16,793 nt of DNA from an uncultured Veillonella sp. (GCF_900545205.1 NZ_UQYC01000042.1:1-16793); one strand, 5' to 3'; positions 4,794-12,913 are shown, numbered from the stretch's first letter. Numbers and translations: made by a program. Notes: generated by a model from the letters alone, not told the origin.

Positions 4794-7268
4794 TTATTCT
4801 TCAGTTCCGTCTTCTTCGATTTCAGAACCTGGAATAACAGCAATGCTAGCTACTTTATCACCTTCGTCGAGGTTTTGTGTTTTCACACCAGAAATAGCTT
4901 TGCCTTTTTTAACAGCAATATCATTCATATTAAAGCGAATAATCTTGCCTTGTTCAGAGATAAGCATTACTTCATCATCATTATGAACAACTTCAACGGC
5001 AACTACGTCACCTGTTTTGTTCGTAATCTTGAAGTTCTTAGAGCCTTTACCGCCGCGTTTTTGCAATGTATAAGCTTCCGCATCATTGCGTTTACCAAAT
5101 CCTTCTTCGGAGATAGTAAACACTTGTGCTTCGCTTTCATCAGCATTAATAACACCAGCACCTACAACCACATCGCCTGCATTGAGTTTAATGCCCCGCA
5201 CACCGTGAGCCGCACGTTTCATAAGGCGTACATCGCTTTCACTGAAACGAATAGCGATACCCAATTTAGTACCAATCAAGATATCTTGGTCACCAGTCGT
5301 TACGTTGACGGAAATCAAGTGATCCCCTTCATCGAGGTTGATAGCGTTGAGACCAGAACGACGGATGTTGCGGTATTCTTCGATAGCTGTACGTTTTACA
5401 ACGCCGAACTCAGTTACCATGAATAAGTTTACATCTTCTTGAACCCGTTCAAGGTCGATCATAGTCGTAACGGATTCGCCTACAGCTAGTGGCAATACGT
5501 TAACCATGGCCGTACCGCGAGAATTACGGGAACCTGCTTCTGGCACTTCGTATGCTTTGAGGCGGTATGTACGACCAGTGGACGTGAAGAACAACAATGT
5601 ATTATGCGTACGAACATGCATAATTTGTGTTACATAATCGTCTTCCTTCGTCTTCATGCCGATAACGCCAGCGCCACCTTTATGTTGGTTGCGATATACG
5701 TTCGCATTCATCCGTTTGATATAACCTTGTTTAGTCAAGGTAATAACCATCTCTTCGTCAGCGATGAGGTCTTCTACATCAAGGTCGGACGTATCGATTG
5801 TGATTTCAGAACGACGAGGGTCGCCGTATTTCTTCTTCATATCATCCAGTTCGTCTTTGATGATTTGACGTTGACGCGCTTCGCTAGCCAAGATAGCTTT
5901 CAAGTCTTCGATCAATGCCAACAATTCCTTGTATTCGTCTTCGATTTTCTCGCGTTCCAAGCCTGTTAAACGGCGTAAACGCATGTCGAGGATGGCTACT
6001 GCTTGTTTTTCTGAAAGCCCGAATTTTTGCATCAATGCGTTACGTGCAATTTCGTCAGTTTGAGAACTGCGGATTGTAGCGATAACTTCATCGATGTGGT
6101 CAAGGGCGATCAATAAGCCTTCCAAGATGTGTGCACGCGCTTCAGCTTTGTTAAGCTCGAATTGAGTGCGGCGTACGATTACATTGAGACGATGATCTAA
6201 GTAGTAACCCAATACTTCTTTCAAATTCAATACGCGAGGATGACCGTCTACGAGAGCCAACATAATCACGCCGAAAGATTCTTGAAGTTGAGTGTGTTTA
6301 TATAATTTGTTAAGAACGATATCTGGTTGCACGTCAGCGCGCAATTCGATAACGATGCGCATACCTTGACGGTCAGATTCGTCGCGAAGTGCTGTGATGC
6401 CATCAATAACCTTGTCGCGGCTCAAGTTCGCAATCGTTTCAATAACGCGAGCCTTGTTAACTTGGTATGGGATCTCAGTCACTACAATTTTATGCTTGCC
6501 CTTCGCCATTTCTTCAATGGTTGCACGAGCGCGCATTTTTACGCTGCCACGACCTGTGGAGTATGCTTTTTTAATGCCTTCCCGGCCCAAAATGAGCGCC
6601 CCAGTCGGGAAGTCTGGACCTTTGATTTGCGTCATCAATTCGTCCACAGTTACATTTGGATTATCGATGAGCATGGTAAGGCCATTACATACCTCGTTAA
6701 GGTTGTGCGGCGGAATATTTGTCGCCATCCCTACGGCGATACCGCTGGAACCATTGATGAGAAGATTTGGAATCTTCGCTGGCAATACGGTAGGTTCTTG
6801 CAAGCTTTCATCATAGTTCGGCATGAAATCAACAGTTTCCTTGTCGATATCAGCGAGCATTTCTTGCGTAATTTTTGCCATACGTACTTCGGTATAACGC
6901 ATCGCAGCAGCACTATCGCCGTCGATGGAACCAAAGTTACCGTGGCCGTCTACCAAGAGGTAGCGCGTATTGAAATCTTGCGCCAAACGTACAGTCGCAT
7001 CATAAACGGAACTATCACCATGTGGATGATACTTACCAAGTACGTCACCAACGATACGAGCGGATTTCTTGTACGGTTTATTTGGCGTCATGCCTGTTTC
7101 GTGCATCGCGTACAAAATACGACGATGAACTGGTTTCAAGCCGTCACGCACATCTGGAAGAGCACGCATTACGATTACGGACATCGCATAATCGATATAA
7201 GCGTTCTTCATTTCTTTATCAATCTGAACGGGATGAATATTCCCGTGGGACCATTGTTGGTCTGCCAC
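4794..7268 (-). CDS. gyrA: DNA gyrase subunit A
   Basis: 824 residues, full length, with GTG start at 7268 and AGGTGA just upstream. With GyrB it forms the A2B2 enzyme that introduces negative supercoils, in the cytoplasm. Seen: the N-terminal breakage-reunion domain with the quinolone region around HPHGDSSVYDATVRLAQ (residues 81-97) and the catalytic tyrosine in AAMRYTEVRM (Y125, with R124). The C-terminal beta-pinwheel carries the GyrA box as QKRGGKG (736-742), which separates gyrase from topoisomerase IV. The acidic tail ends EIEEDGTEE. The positions matching E. coli Ser83 and Asp87 are Ser86 and Asp90, the sensitive forms. gyrB is not in the window; the next gene upstream is a RhuM homolog on the same strand. 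Several long antisense frames overlap it and are shadows. Confidence 0.98.
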   Translation of the reverse strand: MADQQWSHGNIHPVQIDKEMKNAYIDYAMSVIVMRALPDVRDGLKPVHRRILYAMHETGMTPNKPYKKSARIVGDVLGKYHPHGDSSVYDATVRLAQDFNTRYLLVDGHGNFGSIDGDSAAAMRYTEVRMAKITQEMLADIDKETVDFMPNYDESLQEPTVLPAKIPNLLINGSSGIAVGMATNIPPHNLNEVCNGLTMLIDNPNVTVDELMTQIKGPDFPTGALILGREGIKKAYSTGRGSVKMRARATIEEMAKGKHKIVVTEIPYQVNKARVIETIANLSRDKVIDGITALRDESDRQGMRIVIELRADVQPDIVLNKLYKHTQLQESFGVIMLALVDGHPRVLNLKEVLGYYLDHRLNVIVRRTQFELNKAEARAHILEGLLIALDHIDEVIATIRSSQTDEIARNALMQKFGLSEKQAVAILDMRLRRLTGLEREKIEDEYKELLALIEDLKAILASEARQRQIIKDELDDMKKKYGDPRRSEITIDTSDLDVEDLIADEEMVITLTKQGYIKRMNANVYRNQHKGGAGVIGMKTKEDDYVTQIMHVRTHNTLLFFTSTGRTYRLKAYEVPEAGSRNSRGTAMVNVLPLAVGESVTTMIDLERVQEDVNLFMVTEFGVVKRTAIEEYRNIRRSGLNAINLDEGDHLISVNVTTGDQDILIGTKLGIAIRFSESDVRLMKRAAHGVRGIKLNAGDVVVGAGVINADESEAQVFTISEEGFGKRNDAEAYTLQKRGGKGSKNFKITNKTGDVVAVEVVHNDDEVMLISEQGKIIRFNMNDIAVKKGKAISGVKTQNLDEGDKVASIAVIPGSEIEEDGTEE

Positions 7269-7312
7269 AATCTCACCTCATTTTACTAACACTGATTATA
7301 ATACATCATAAT

Positions 7313-7321
7313 ATTATAGCA
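7313..7321 (-). promoter_or_regulatory. Extended -10 promoter of gyrA
   Basis: The minus strand reads TGCTATAAT, an extended -10 matching consensus, about 45 bp upstream of the GTG start. A second TATAAT lies a little downstream. No good -35 is seen. This suggests gyrA is transcribed separately from the RhuM gene before it. Confidence 0.55.
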
Positions 7322-7355
7322 TTTTTAAGGGCTAAAGGCTATAAACCCTTTATTA

Positions 7356-8351
7356 TTAACTGTGTTCTTTCACAAATCTATCAAAATCAGAAATTACCTT
7401 CTGCTGTGTATTAAATACTTCATATTCACTAACAGCTTTCTTCTGTGCTTGTGTCATAGAAATAAGTCCTTTATTTCTTAAGATTTGATACTCATTAAAA
7501 TCTAAAAACTTATCAACACTTTCAATAAAAGCTTTCATAGTAAATGTTTCACGTCGTTCAATAATACGTTCTATATAATCAAAAAATGAGGATATCGTTC
7601 GCTCAAGTTGTTCAATTTCTTCAACGGATAAATAATTTTTGGCTACAATTACATCTTTTTTATAAATCCGCCCTTCCGGTCCAGATTCCCACGTAGTCAA
7701 TCCCATATGATCCTTTGTAGCATCTGCATGACTATGAATGATCTCTGCAGCAGTTTGACCAGTAATAGCATAATGAAACTTATTCTGTATCGTTCCAAAA
7801 AATTCTCTAGTAATAGGTGATTGTGCATCATAATCGATTGCACACGCAGCAAATATATCTGTTACTTGTTGATATATGCGTCGTTCACTAGCGCGAATTG
7901 AGCGGACTCTTCGTAGCAATTCTTTAAAATAATCGTGTCCAAATGAACGTCCATTCTTTAGCATAACATCATCAAGAGCAAAACCTTTGATAATATATTC
8001 CCGTAAAACTCCTGTCGCCCAAATTCGAAATTGAGTTGCCTTTTTGCTATTTACTCGATATCCTACCGCAATGATAGCATCAAGATTATAAAAATTAGTT
8101 TGATAAATTTTACCATCTTCAGCAGTTGTTTCCATTTTGGAAATAACTGCTGATATAACTAGTTCTCCACTTTCAAATATATTCTTCAGATGCTTACTAA
8201 TAGCAGGTATATTAACATCAAATAGTTTTGCCATATCTTTTTGTGTCATCCAAAATGTTTCATCTTTGAATAGTACATTCGTGGAAACAGATTCATTCTC
8301 TGCTTGATATACAATAACATTTCCTGTAATCGCATTTTCTAAAGATGTCAT
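7356..8351 (-). CDS. RhuM-family (virulence protein RhuM-like) protein
   Basis: 331 residues from ATG at 8351, with AGAGGGG about 7 nt upstream. The N-terminal part (WMTQKDMAKLFDVNIPAISK, then HLKNIFESGEL, residues 34-64) is the DNA-binding-like module of the RhuM family. It is followed by the family core YNLDAIIAVGYRVNS, then ATQFRIWATGVLREYIIKGF. Named after a gene on Salmonella pathogenicity island 3, the family is widespread, often near mobile or restriction loci, and its biochemical role is not established. The C-terminal half is helical with a second conserved block (GRIYKKDVIVAKNYLS). It lies directly upstream of gyrA on the same strand, probably as an accessory insertion since RhuM genes are sporadic. 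AT-rich composition compared with gyrA supports acquisition. Confidence 0.9.
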   Translation of the reverse strand: MTSLENAITGNVIVYQAENESVSTNVLFKDETFWMTQKDMAKLFDVNIPAISKHLKNIFESGELVISAVISKMETTAEDGKIYQTNFYNLDAIIAVGYRVNSKKATQFRIWATGVLREYIIKGFALDDVMLKNGRSFGHDYFKELLRRVRSIRASERRIYQQVTDIFAACAIDYDAQSPITREFFGTIQNKFHYAITGQTAAEIIHSHADATKDHMGLTTWESGPEGRIYKKDVIVAKNYLSVEEIEQLERTISSFFDYIERIIERRETFTMKAFIESVDKFLDFNEYQILRNKGLISMTQAQKKAVSEYEVFNTQQKVISDFDRFVKEHS

Positions 8352-8415
8352 ATAATTCCCCTCTATATTTATATCTCATTTTATTTCATACTTCTAAGCT
8401 ATTCCTGCTTCTTAT

Positions 8416-9222
8416 TTAATGAGCTGCATGATATATCATATGGTCCAAGACCTTAACAAAGTCTCGTTCCACACCTGAAGTATCATTACCAGTACTGCCA
8501 ATTCCGGTTAACATAGTTTCTTTCCAATCATTCCTTGCCATAAATCGAAAACCTATCAAATACTCGGCTTTTGTTTTGTCCGCTTCCTCTTTAGGTAAAT
8601 AGTAAATACCAACGCTTCTATCAGCACGAGGATGTAACAGTGCTGGATTATCTTGCGGTTTATATTCGCTATATATGGATTTCATAAAGGTTAGAATATC
8701 TTCACCCGTTACATACTTATCTACAAAGATAATTTCATTGGATCTAAATAGAGGTATCTGATTAGTACCTGCTACACGTGTTGCTTCAGATTTCTTTAGC
8801 TTTAAAACTTCCTCATGTGTGGCCATTCGCAGGCCATGTTGCTTAGCACGTTCCACCAAAGCAGCGTTCAAATGAATTAAATACTCTTGTGAATAGGCAA
8901 AATTAGCATTCGTGTATCTTTCACCACCTGGAACCGGTAAGGTTGGGCGTTGCACCACAGAATTCGTAGTGAAAGAAAAACCGTTGCTTTCATCATAAAA
9001 GACATACACATTCCGCTGGAACGGTTTTTCCTGTTCCACTACAGAGGACTGGAGAACAAGATTAGGATGAACAACAGCAAACTCCTTTTCCACACTAGCC
9101 TTGATATCCTCTGGCGTCGCAGGATCACCATTCTCCGTCGTCCACACAAAAGAACAACCGCTCAATAAAAATGTACAAATACACACAACAACTAATGATA
9201 TATACCTAATCAACTGCTTCAT
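8416..9222 (-). CDS. Lipoprotein of unknown function, paralog of the gene at 9242
   Basis: 268 residues from ATG at 9222. The start is favoured over an upstream in-frame one (9282) because GAGAGGTG lies just before it and the lipoprotein signal follows at once: a hydrophobic stretch and lipobox LLSG-C with Cys23 as lipidation site. It is therefore a membrane-anchored lipoprotein. The mature part shares a frame with its neighbour: TP(E/D)D(I/V)KA.VEK.FA..HP.LVLQ.S, then P.PGG.R.TNA, and near the end YLI.F, (N/E)DW and G(I/V)G. I do not recognise the family; no catalytic motif stands out. It sits 19 bp after the stop of the 9242 gene, so the two form an operon and a tandem duplication. Confidence 0.85.
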   Translation of the reverse strand: MKQLIRYISLVVVCICTFLLSGCSFVWTTENGDPATPEDIKASVEKEFAVVHPNLVLQSSVVEQEKPFQRNVYVFYDESNGFSFTTNSVVQRPTLPVPGGERYTNANFAYSQEYLIHLNAALVERAKQHGLRMATHEEVLKLKKSEATRVAGTNQIPLFRSNEIIFVDKYVTGEDILTFMKSIYSEYKPQDNPALLHPRADRSVGIYYLPKEEADKTKAEYLIGFRFMARNDWKETMLTGIGSTGNDTSGVERDFVKVLDHMIYHAAH

Positions 9223-9241
9223 AGATACACCTCTCCCTGAC

Positions 9242-10057
9242 CTATTTTCCTCGCACAGCCTGTTGTATTTCCCGATTAACAACGGTAATTATGTCTCGTT
9301 CAATCTGCTCAGAACTCTTATCTTGATAACCAACACCACTCATTAAGGTATCTCGCCAATCTTCCCGCCCTCTAATTTTAAAACTTATTAGGTACAGAGC
9401 CTTGCTCTTGTCTGTTTCACCATTTGGTAAATAGTAAAAGCTAACCTTACGGCCATACACGCTACTTACTAAGGTCTCGTCACCATTAGGTTTATATAGA
9501 GAATATATGTCTCGTAACATACCTACGACACCTGCGCCATTCGATGTTTGATTAAGAAATATAAAATCCCCTTCCTCAAACAAAGGCACCGTACTATTAT
9601 CCTCTTTTCGCATAATCTTAGCATCCATTAGCGCTTTGCGCTCCTCATTATTAGCTACCTGAAATCTATACTTTGCAGCAAGCAGTGCTACCTCACTATT
9701 CAAGCGATCTAAATAAGCCTCTGCATACCTATACTCTGCGTTCGTAACCCGTTGACCACCAGGAATAGGCAACTGAGGAACCTCAACAGAAGCACGCGCA
9801 GTAAAGACAATGCCATTATTCTCATCAAAAAACGTATATTCATAGTGCTTATAAGGCTTTGTAGTAACAACCTCAGAAGCCTGCAACACTAGACGCGGAT
9901 GATACGACGCAAAACGCTTCTCAACCATTGCCTTTACATCATCCGGCGTATACGGCTCAGCATCGAGCGTCGTTAACCGAGAAGAAGTACAACCACCCAA
10001 TACAACACTACAAACACACACCAAAACCAACAACACAAACCTAACAAACACAGGCAT
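9242..10057 (-). CDS. Lipoprotein of unknown function, first gene of a tandem pair
   Basis: 271 residues from ATG at 10057. A GTG at 10069 would add four residues; the ATG is preferred because AGAGGTG then lies about 9 nt upstream, as in the sister gene, and because both proteins then have lipobox Cys at position 23 (VVLGG-C). The mature chain is predicted extracytoplasmic and lipid-anchored. Conserved blocks shared with the 8416 protein: YTPDDVKAMVEKRFASYHP, LPIPGGQRVTNAEYRYAEAY, YSLYKPN, and GREDWRDTLMSGVGY. Family not recognised. The promoter was not resolved; a nested palindrome (10130-10276) separates it from the SfsA-like gene upstream. Confidence 0.83.
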   Translation of the reverse strand: MPVFVRFVLLVLVCVCSVVLGGCTSSRLTTLDAEPYTPDDVKAMVEKRFASYHPRLVLQASEVVTTKPYKHYEYTFFDENNGIVFTARASVEVPQLPIPGGQRVTNAEYRYAEAYLDRLNSEVALLAAKYRFQVANNEERKALMDAKIMRKEDNSTVPLFEEGDFIFLNQTSNGAGVVGMLRDIYSLYKPNGDETLVSSVYGRKVSFYYLPNGETDKSKALYLISFKIRGREDWRDTLMSGVGYQDKSSEQIERDIITVVNREIQQAVRGK

Positions 10058-10129
10058 ACACAACCACACCTCTCTCCCTTTACCAACTTTAGAATGAATA
10101 TGCTGGCATGACTATAATTAGGATTATAT

Positions 10130-10276
10130 TATTATTGATGGGACATCTTTATAGCTAGTGTTTTAAAAAGTGCTATTACCTATTGATGAGCGACTTAGGT
10201 CACTATGGAGCGAGGAGATAGGTAATAGCACTTTTTAACTAAGTATGCATATAGTTCTCGGGCCCCATCAATAATA
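10130..10276 (-). repeat. CTAAGTCG-loop nested palindrome, copy 6
   Basis: The inner stem of 19 perfect base pairs is 10165-10183 with 10218-10236 (AAAAAGTGCTATTACCTAT and its complement). The 34-nt loop on the minus strand contains CTCCATAGTGACCTAAGTCG. Runs of A and T at the stem base make it a good terminator in both directions. The outer perfect 13-bp repeat TATTATTGATGGG (10130-10142) and CCCATCAATAATA (10264-10276) ends one base short of the stop codon of the gene at 10278. Architecture matches copies 3 and 5 although the stem sequences are unrelated. Confidence 0.82.
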
Positions 10277-10277
10277 G

Positions 10278-11441
10278 CTATCTATTAACTAGTTCATCCA
10301 GCATATTCATTCTATAATGTTCCACTACATCCATGAACGCTTTGTTATGAATAGGATTTTCCGTCATCCCAAATAGGTGACTGTTACAGTCGCAGTCAGA
10401 GGATCCAAATTTAGGCACGTCCCATTCGGCAATGCCACGGACCGCATCAGCGAGAGCGCATTCCGCATCATCCCAGCTAGTTCGAATCGGCAGGCCTGCA
10501 ATCATTTCGCAGTGACCGCGGAAATAGTCTAGATGCCAGTGCATTTTCTTCCGTTTTCGCTTGTGGCGCTCAATGCGTTTCGTTAAGTTCGCCTTCGCAG
10601 AGCCTACGTACATATAGTAACCCGCCTTGAAATGCATCATCCCTTTAGAGCCGATTTCAAGGTCAAGATCATGGCCGAGGTGCATGACCATCACGTACAC
10701 GCCGCTATCGTGAGCCTCTGTGTCGAGGATGCTACTTGGATAGGAACATTCATGGGTTACAGTAGGCATGGTGAAAGTCTCGTCCCACGCTACAGCAACG
10801 GCTTTCCAGTCTAAAGAAGGGGCTACCTCTTTAAAAGTACGTGCGAATTCCAAATCGGTATGGTAGTCAGGCAAGAACCACTGCGCTCTATCCCATTGCA
10901 CAAGGAATAAAACGCCTGTGTGATACCCTTCGTTTTGCAATTCTTTCAAATGTAGTAAATGCTTGCGACCCCGTTCTGTAATAGCATCAGGGAACATAGC
11001 ACCAGTCTTGGAGAATAGCGTACAAGACTTAACCTCTAACAAGAACTCATCCCCCGCATCATTAGTGAGGAGCAAGTCAAAACGTGATGATGTGCCGTGT
11101 AATTTAACCGTATACTCTCGTCTTACGACACGCCACTCTTCCCAACCAGGGATGAGTTTATTTTCGATCAAATGCTGCGCTACATCATTACTATAATTTG
11201 TATCGAGCATAATCACTACGCCATCTCGCTCAATGCCTACCACGCGATATTTTGTCTTCGCATCAGGTTTATCGTGGGGCACGATGTACATCGTTGCACC
11301 TGTAAACAAGAGCTCCCACATGCGCCCTGGATTTGGTAAATGAGCGAGTACGCTTTCACCATTTAAATCTAAAGTCACCACAAAACGGTTCGGGCGACCT
11401 GTATATTTCGCTTTTAAAATTGTATCGTAAAGGACCTTCAT
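10278..11441 (-). CDS. sfsA: SfsA nuclease-like protein fused to a GIY-YIG (DUF123) domain
   Basis: 387 residues from ATG at 11441, with GGAG 6 nt upstream. Residues 1-225 are SfsA: LPNPGRMWELL (35-45), RFDLLL (120-125), FLLEVKSCTL (133-142) and FPDAITERGRKHLLHLKEL (150-168). Asp122, Glu136 and Lys138 fit the D...ExK pattern of PD-(D/E)XK-like nucleases proposed for this family. E. coli SfsA was found by its effect on maltose genes and is annotated as a DNA-binding or nuclease protein; its physiological role is unsettled. Residues 246-358 are a second domain with GVYVMVM, then YYMYVGSAKANLTKRIERH, HWHLDYF, and FGSSDCDCNSHLFG, matching the DUF123 branch of GIY-YIG proteins. Ordinary SfsA has about 235 residues, so this is a genuine fusion in one frame. 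Two different nuclease folds in one chain suggest a nucleic-acid processing role. Confidence 0.92.
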   Translation of the reverse strand: MKVLYDTILKAKYTGRPNRFVVTLDLNGESVLAHLPNPGRMWELLFTGATMYIVPHDKPDAKTKYRVVGIERDGVVIMLDTNYSNDVAQHLIENKLIPGWEEWRVVRREYTVKLHGTSSRFDLLLTNDAGDEFLLEVKSCTLFSKTGAMFPDAITERGRKHLLHLKELQNEGYHTGVLFLVQWDRAQWFLPDYHTDLEFARTFKEVAPSLDWKAVAVAWDETFTMPTVTHECSYPSSILDTEAHDSGVYVMVMHLGHDLDLEIGSKGMMHFKAGYYMYVGSAKANLTKRIERHKRKRKKMHWHLDYFRGHCEMIAGLPIRTSWDDAECALADAVRGIAEWDVPKFGSSDCDCNSHLFGMTENPIHNKAFMDVVEHYRMNMLDELVNR

Positions 11442-11475
11442 TGTATCTCCTATATCAGTAATATTCTATATGTCT

Positions 11476-11481
11476 ATTATA
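11476..11481 (-). promoter_or_regulatory. -10 box upstream of sfsA fusion gene
   Basis: Consensus TATAAT on the minus strand about 35 bp before the ATG. No good -35 is visible (TCTTAT at a 17-bp spacing). Confidence 0.45.
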
Positions 11482-11617
11482 CGCTATTTTGTTACAGGAT
11501 AAGAATCCTATACATCGTACTATGAAAGTCCTTACGTTAATGGGAACCTCTAACAAGTGCTATAAGCCCTTAAAAACTTACAAAAAAGAGGTGTTTAAAA
11601 ACTTACTAAAATATGGC

Positions 11618-12481
11618 TCAATAATTCACCACAGTTACAGGATCATTGTTACGGTATTTGCGATTACTGCGTTGATAATCTCGTTCTACCAAGTTATGTA
11701 GGGCTTCTCCTAATAACTTCCAAAAACCATCAGTATCTTCCGTTGGTATACCAAGAACAATGGAGCTTCCTTTGGAATACGTAATACATGTGGAGGTTAT
11801 ATTATCAAGAATTGGCAAATATACGATAATGACACCACACGCTCCTAGCATATCCTTAAGAGGCTCTTTCACACCAGCTAATGGTTCGCTCTTAAGGTCC
11901 TCAATTTTAGGTATAAATTTTCTTAGTAACTCCGCATCATAAGAATTTACCTCTACAAAACGAGCTTGCCCTTTCGTGATTTGTACTAATGTATAAATCG
12001 CACTCTTTTTAGCTAGCTCCATATCCTTAATATTTTCATATACTAAGGGCATAACCATTTCATTATCTACATTTTTTAAAGAAGCTACCTCAAAAAATTT
12101 TTGTAAATTATTGACCTGCTCCGCTGCCTTTTTGGTTTCTGGCACGATACCTAAACGTGCTAATTTAGCATAACCAAAAGGCTTAGCAAAATTGATTTCT
12201 TCATCAATGGAGTTTTCATACTCTACTTTTAATATCTTCTCTCTGTAATTGGCTTCTAATCCATTCCAAAAACTTGCTTCTACACCAAACACCCGTTCAA
12301 GACGCATTGCCACATCCTGTGTTAGTGGGACTTCACCATTAATGAGCTTACTGATGTGCTTCTCACTCATATCCATTCGTGTAGCTAATTCTTTTTGCGT
12401 CATATGCCTATCTTCTAAAACCTCTTTTATTGTCATTCCAGGCGGTATAGCAATAAAAGTTTTACTCTCATATATCTTCAT
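11618..12481 (-). CDS. higA: HigA-type antitoxin with degenerate ImmA/IrrE-like C-terminal domain
   Basis: 287 residues from ATG at 12481 with AGGAG 8 nt upstream. Residues 1-80 are a HigA-type helix-turn-helix (IPPGMTIKEVLEDRHMTQ, then KELATRMDMSEKHISKLING, then LERVFGVEASFW). Residues 100-287 resemble the ImmA/IrrE-like peptidase part found in long HigA homologs. However, the expected HExxH zinc site is GEALH (258-262): Glu259 and His262 remain, the first His is Gly258, and one residue is missing just before it. The domain is therefore probably not an active protease. It is second in the operon, 16 bp after the toxin gene, as in higBA. It should neutralise the toxin and repress the operon through the matching operators at 12858 and 12914. 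ImmA-like function is inference. Confidence 0.88.
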   Translation of the reverse strand: MKIYESKTFIAIPPGMTIKEVLEDRHMTQKELATRMDMSEKHISKLINGEVPLTQDVAMRLERVFGVEASFWNGLEANYREKILKVEYENSIDEEINFAKPFGYAKLARLGIVPETKKAAEQVNNLQKFFEVASLKNVDNEMVMPLVYENIKDMELAKKSAIYTLVQITKGQARFVEVNSYDAELLRKFIPKIEDLKSEPLAGVKEPLKDMLGACGVIIVYLPILDNITSTCITYSKGSSIVLGIPTEDTDGFWKLLGEALHNLVERDYQRSNRKYRNNDPVTVVNY

Positions 12482-12497
12482 AGGTATATCTCCTATT

Positions 12498-12794
12498 CTA
12501 ATGATAATCTACAATTTCTTGAATCTCTACTACATGAAACGTTCCATCAATATGTATAAAAATAAGTCTATAAGGGTGTACTAAATCCATAGCATATTGA
12601 GTTTTGCGATCTCCAACCAACTTATGACACCTACCTATACCATTTAAAATCAAATACTGAATAGATGTAGCAAAACGAAGTTGATCAATTCTTAAATGAA
12701 TTTTACGTGCCATCTCACGTCCATATTCTCGCCTAGCAGTATTTGCATCTGTACAAACTGTTTCTAACTTATTATTCTTATATCGTATATCCAA
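12498..12794 (-). CDS. higB: HigB-type toxin (RelE/ParE superfamily)
   Basis: 98 residues. The only start in frame at the 5' end is TTG at 12794, with GGTGA just upstream, giving MDIRYKNNKLETVCTD. Typical family features are REYGREMARKIHLRIDQL (23-40), then GRCHKL, then YAMDLVHPYRLIFIH (67-81) with basic and aromatic residues near the C-terminus. HigB toxins are ribosome-dependent mRNA interferases that act on translating mRNA in the cytoplasm. The gene precedes its antitoxin, the gene order characteristic of higBA. A TTG start and modest ribosome site would keep toxin translation lower than antitoxin translation. The promoter with bracketing operators lies at 12858-12934. Confidence 0.88.
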   Translation of the reverse strand: MDIRYKNNKLETVCTDANTARREYGREMARKIHLRIDQLRFATSIQYLILNGIGRCHKLVGDRKTQYAMDLVHPYRLIFIHIDGTFHVVEIQEIVDYH

Positions 12795-12837
12795 TATGTC
12801 ACCGACTCTCTCAAATCATAGTGAATGGTTGATACAA

Positions 12838-12855
12838 TATAAATGGCCATTTATA
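12838..12855. promoter_or_regulatory. 18-bp perfect palindrome in higB leader
   Basis: TATAAATGGCCATTTATA is self-complementary over all 18 bases. It lies between the higB transcription start and start codon, next to operator 1. It does not share the TTTACC half-site of the two operators, so it may bind another protein or mark a third regulatory step. Confidence 0.5.
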
Positions 12856-12857
12856 AT

Positions 12858-12878
12858 AATTTACCTAGTAGGTTAATT
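12858..12878. promoter_or_regulatory. higBA operator 1
   Basis: AATTTACC-TAGTA-GGTTAATT: 8-bp arms with a 5-bp spacer and one mismatch. It lies immediately downstream of the -10 box, over the transcription start. It has the same half-site and spacing as operator 2. Confidence 0.7.
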
Positions 12879-12880
12879 CT

Positions 12881-12908
12881 ATTATACCTCTTCAAATACA
12901 AATGTAAA
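12881..12908 (-). promoter_or_regulatory. higBA promoter
   Basis: On the minus strand, -35 TTTACA (12903-12908) and -10 TATAAT (12881-12886) are separated by 16 bp. The boxes lie exactly between operators 1 and 2. Predicted leader is about 80 nt. Confidence 0.75.
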
Positions 12909-12913
12909 TAAAT

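Noticed and set aside
4770..7414. Long plus-strand open frames antisense to gyrA (up to 320 codons)
   Set aside because: They follow the reverse frames of a highly conserved gene, have no ribosome sites and give low-complexity, Phe-, Cys- and His-rich proteins.
3255..10236. Integron attC sites
   Set aside because: The conserved sequence is in the loop, the expected attC core sites are missing and there is no integrase gene.
11489..11701. 70-codon plus-strand frame between sfsA and higA
   Set aside because: It overlaps the end of higA, has no recognisable domain and its composition fits AT-rich spacer.
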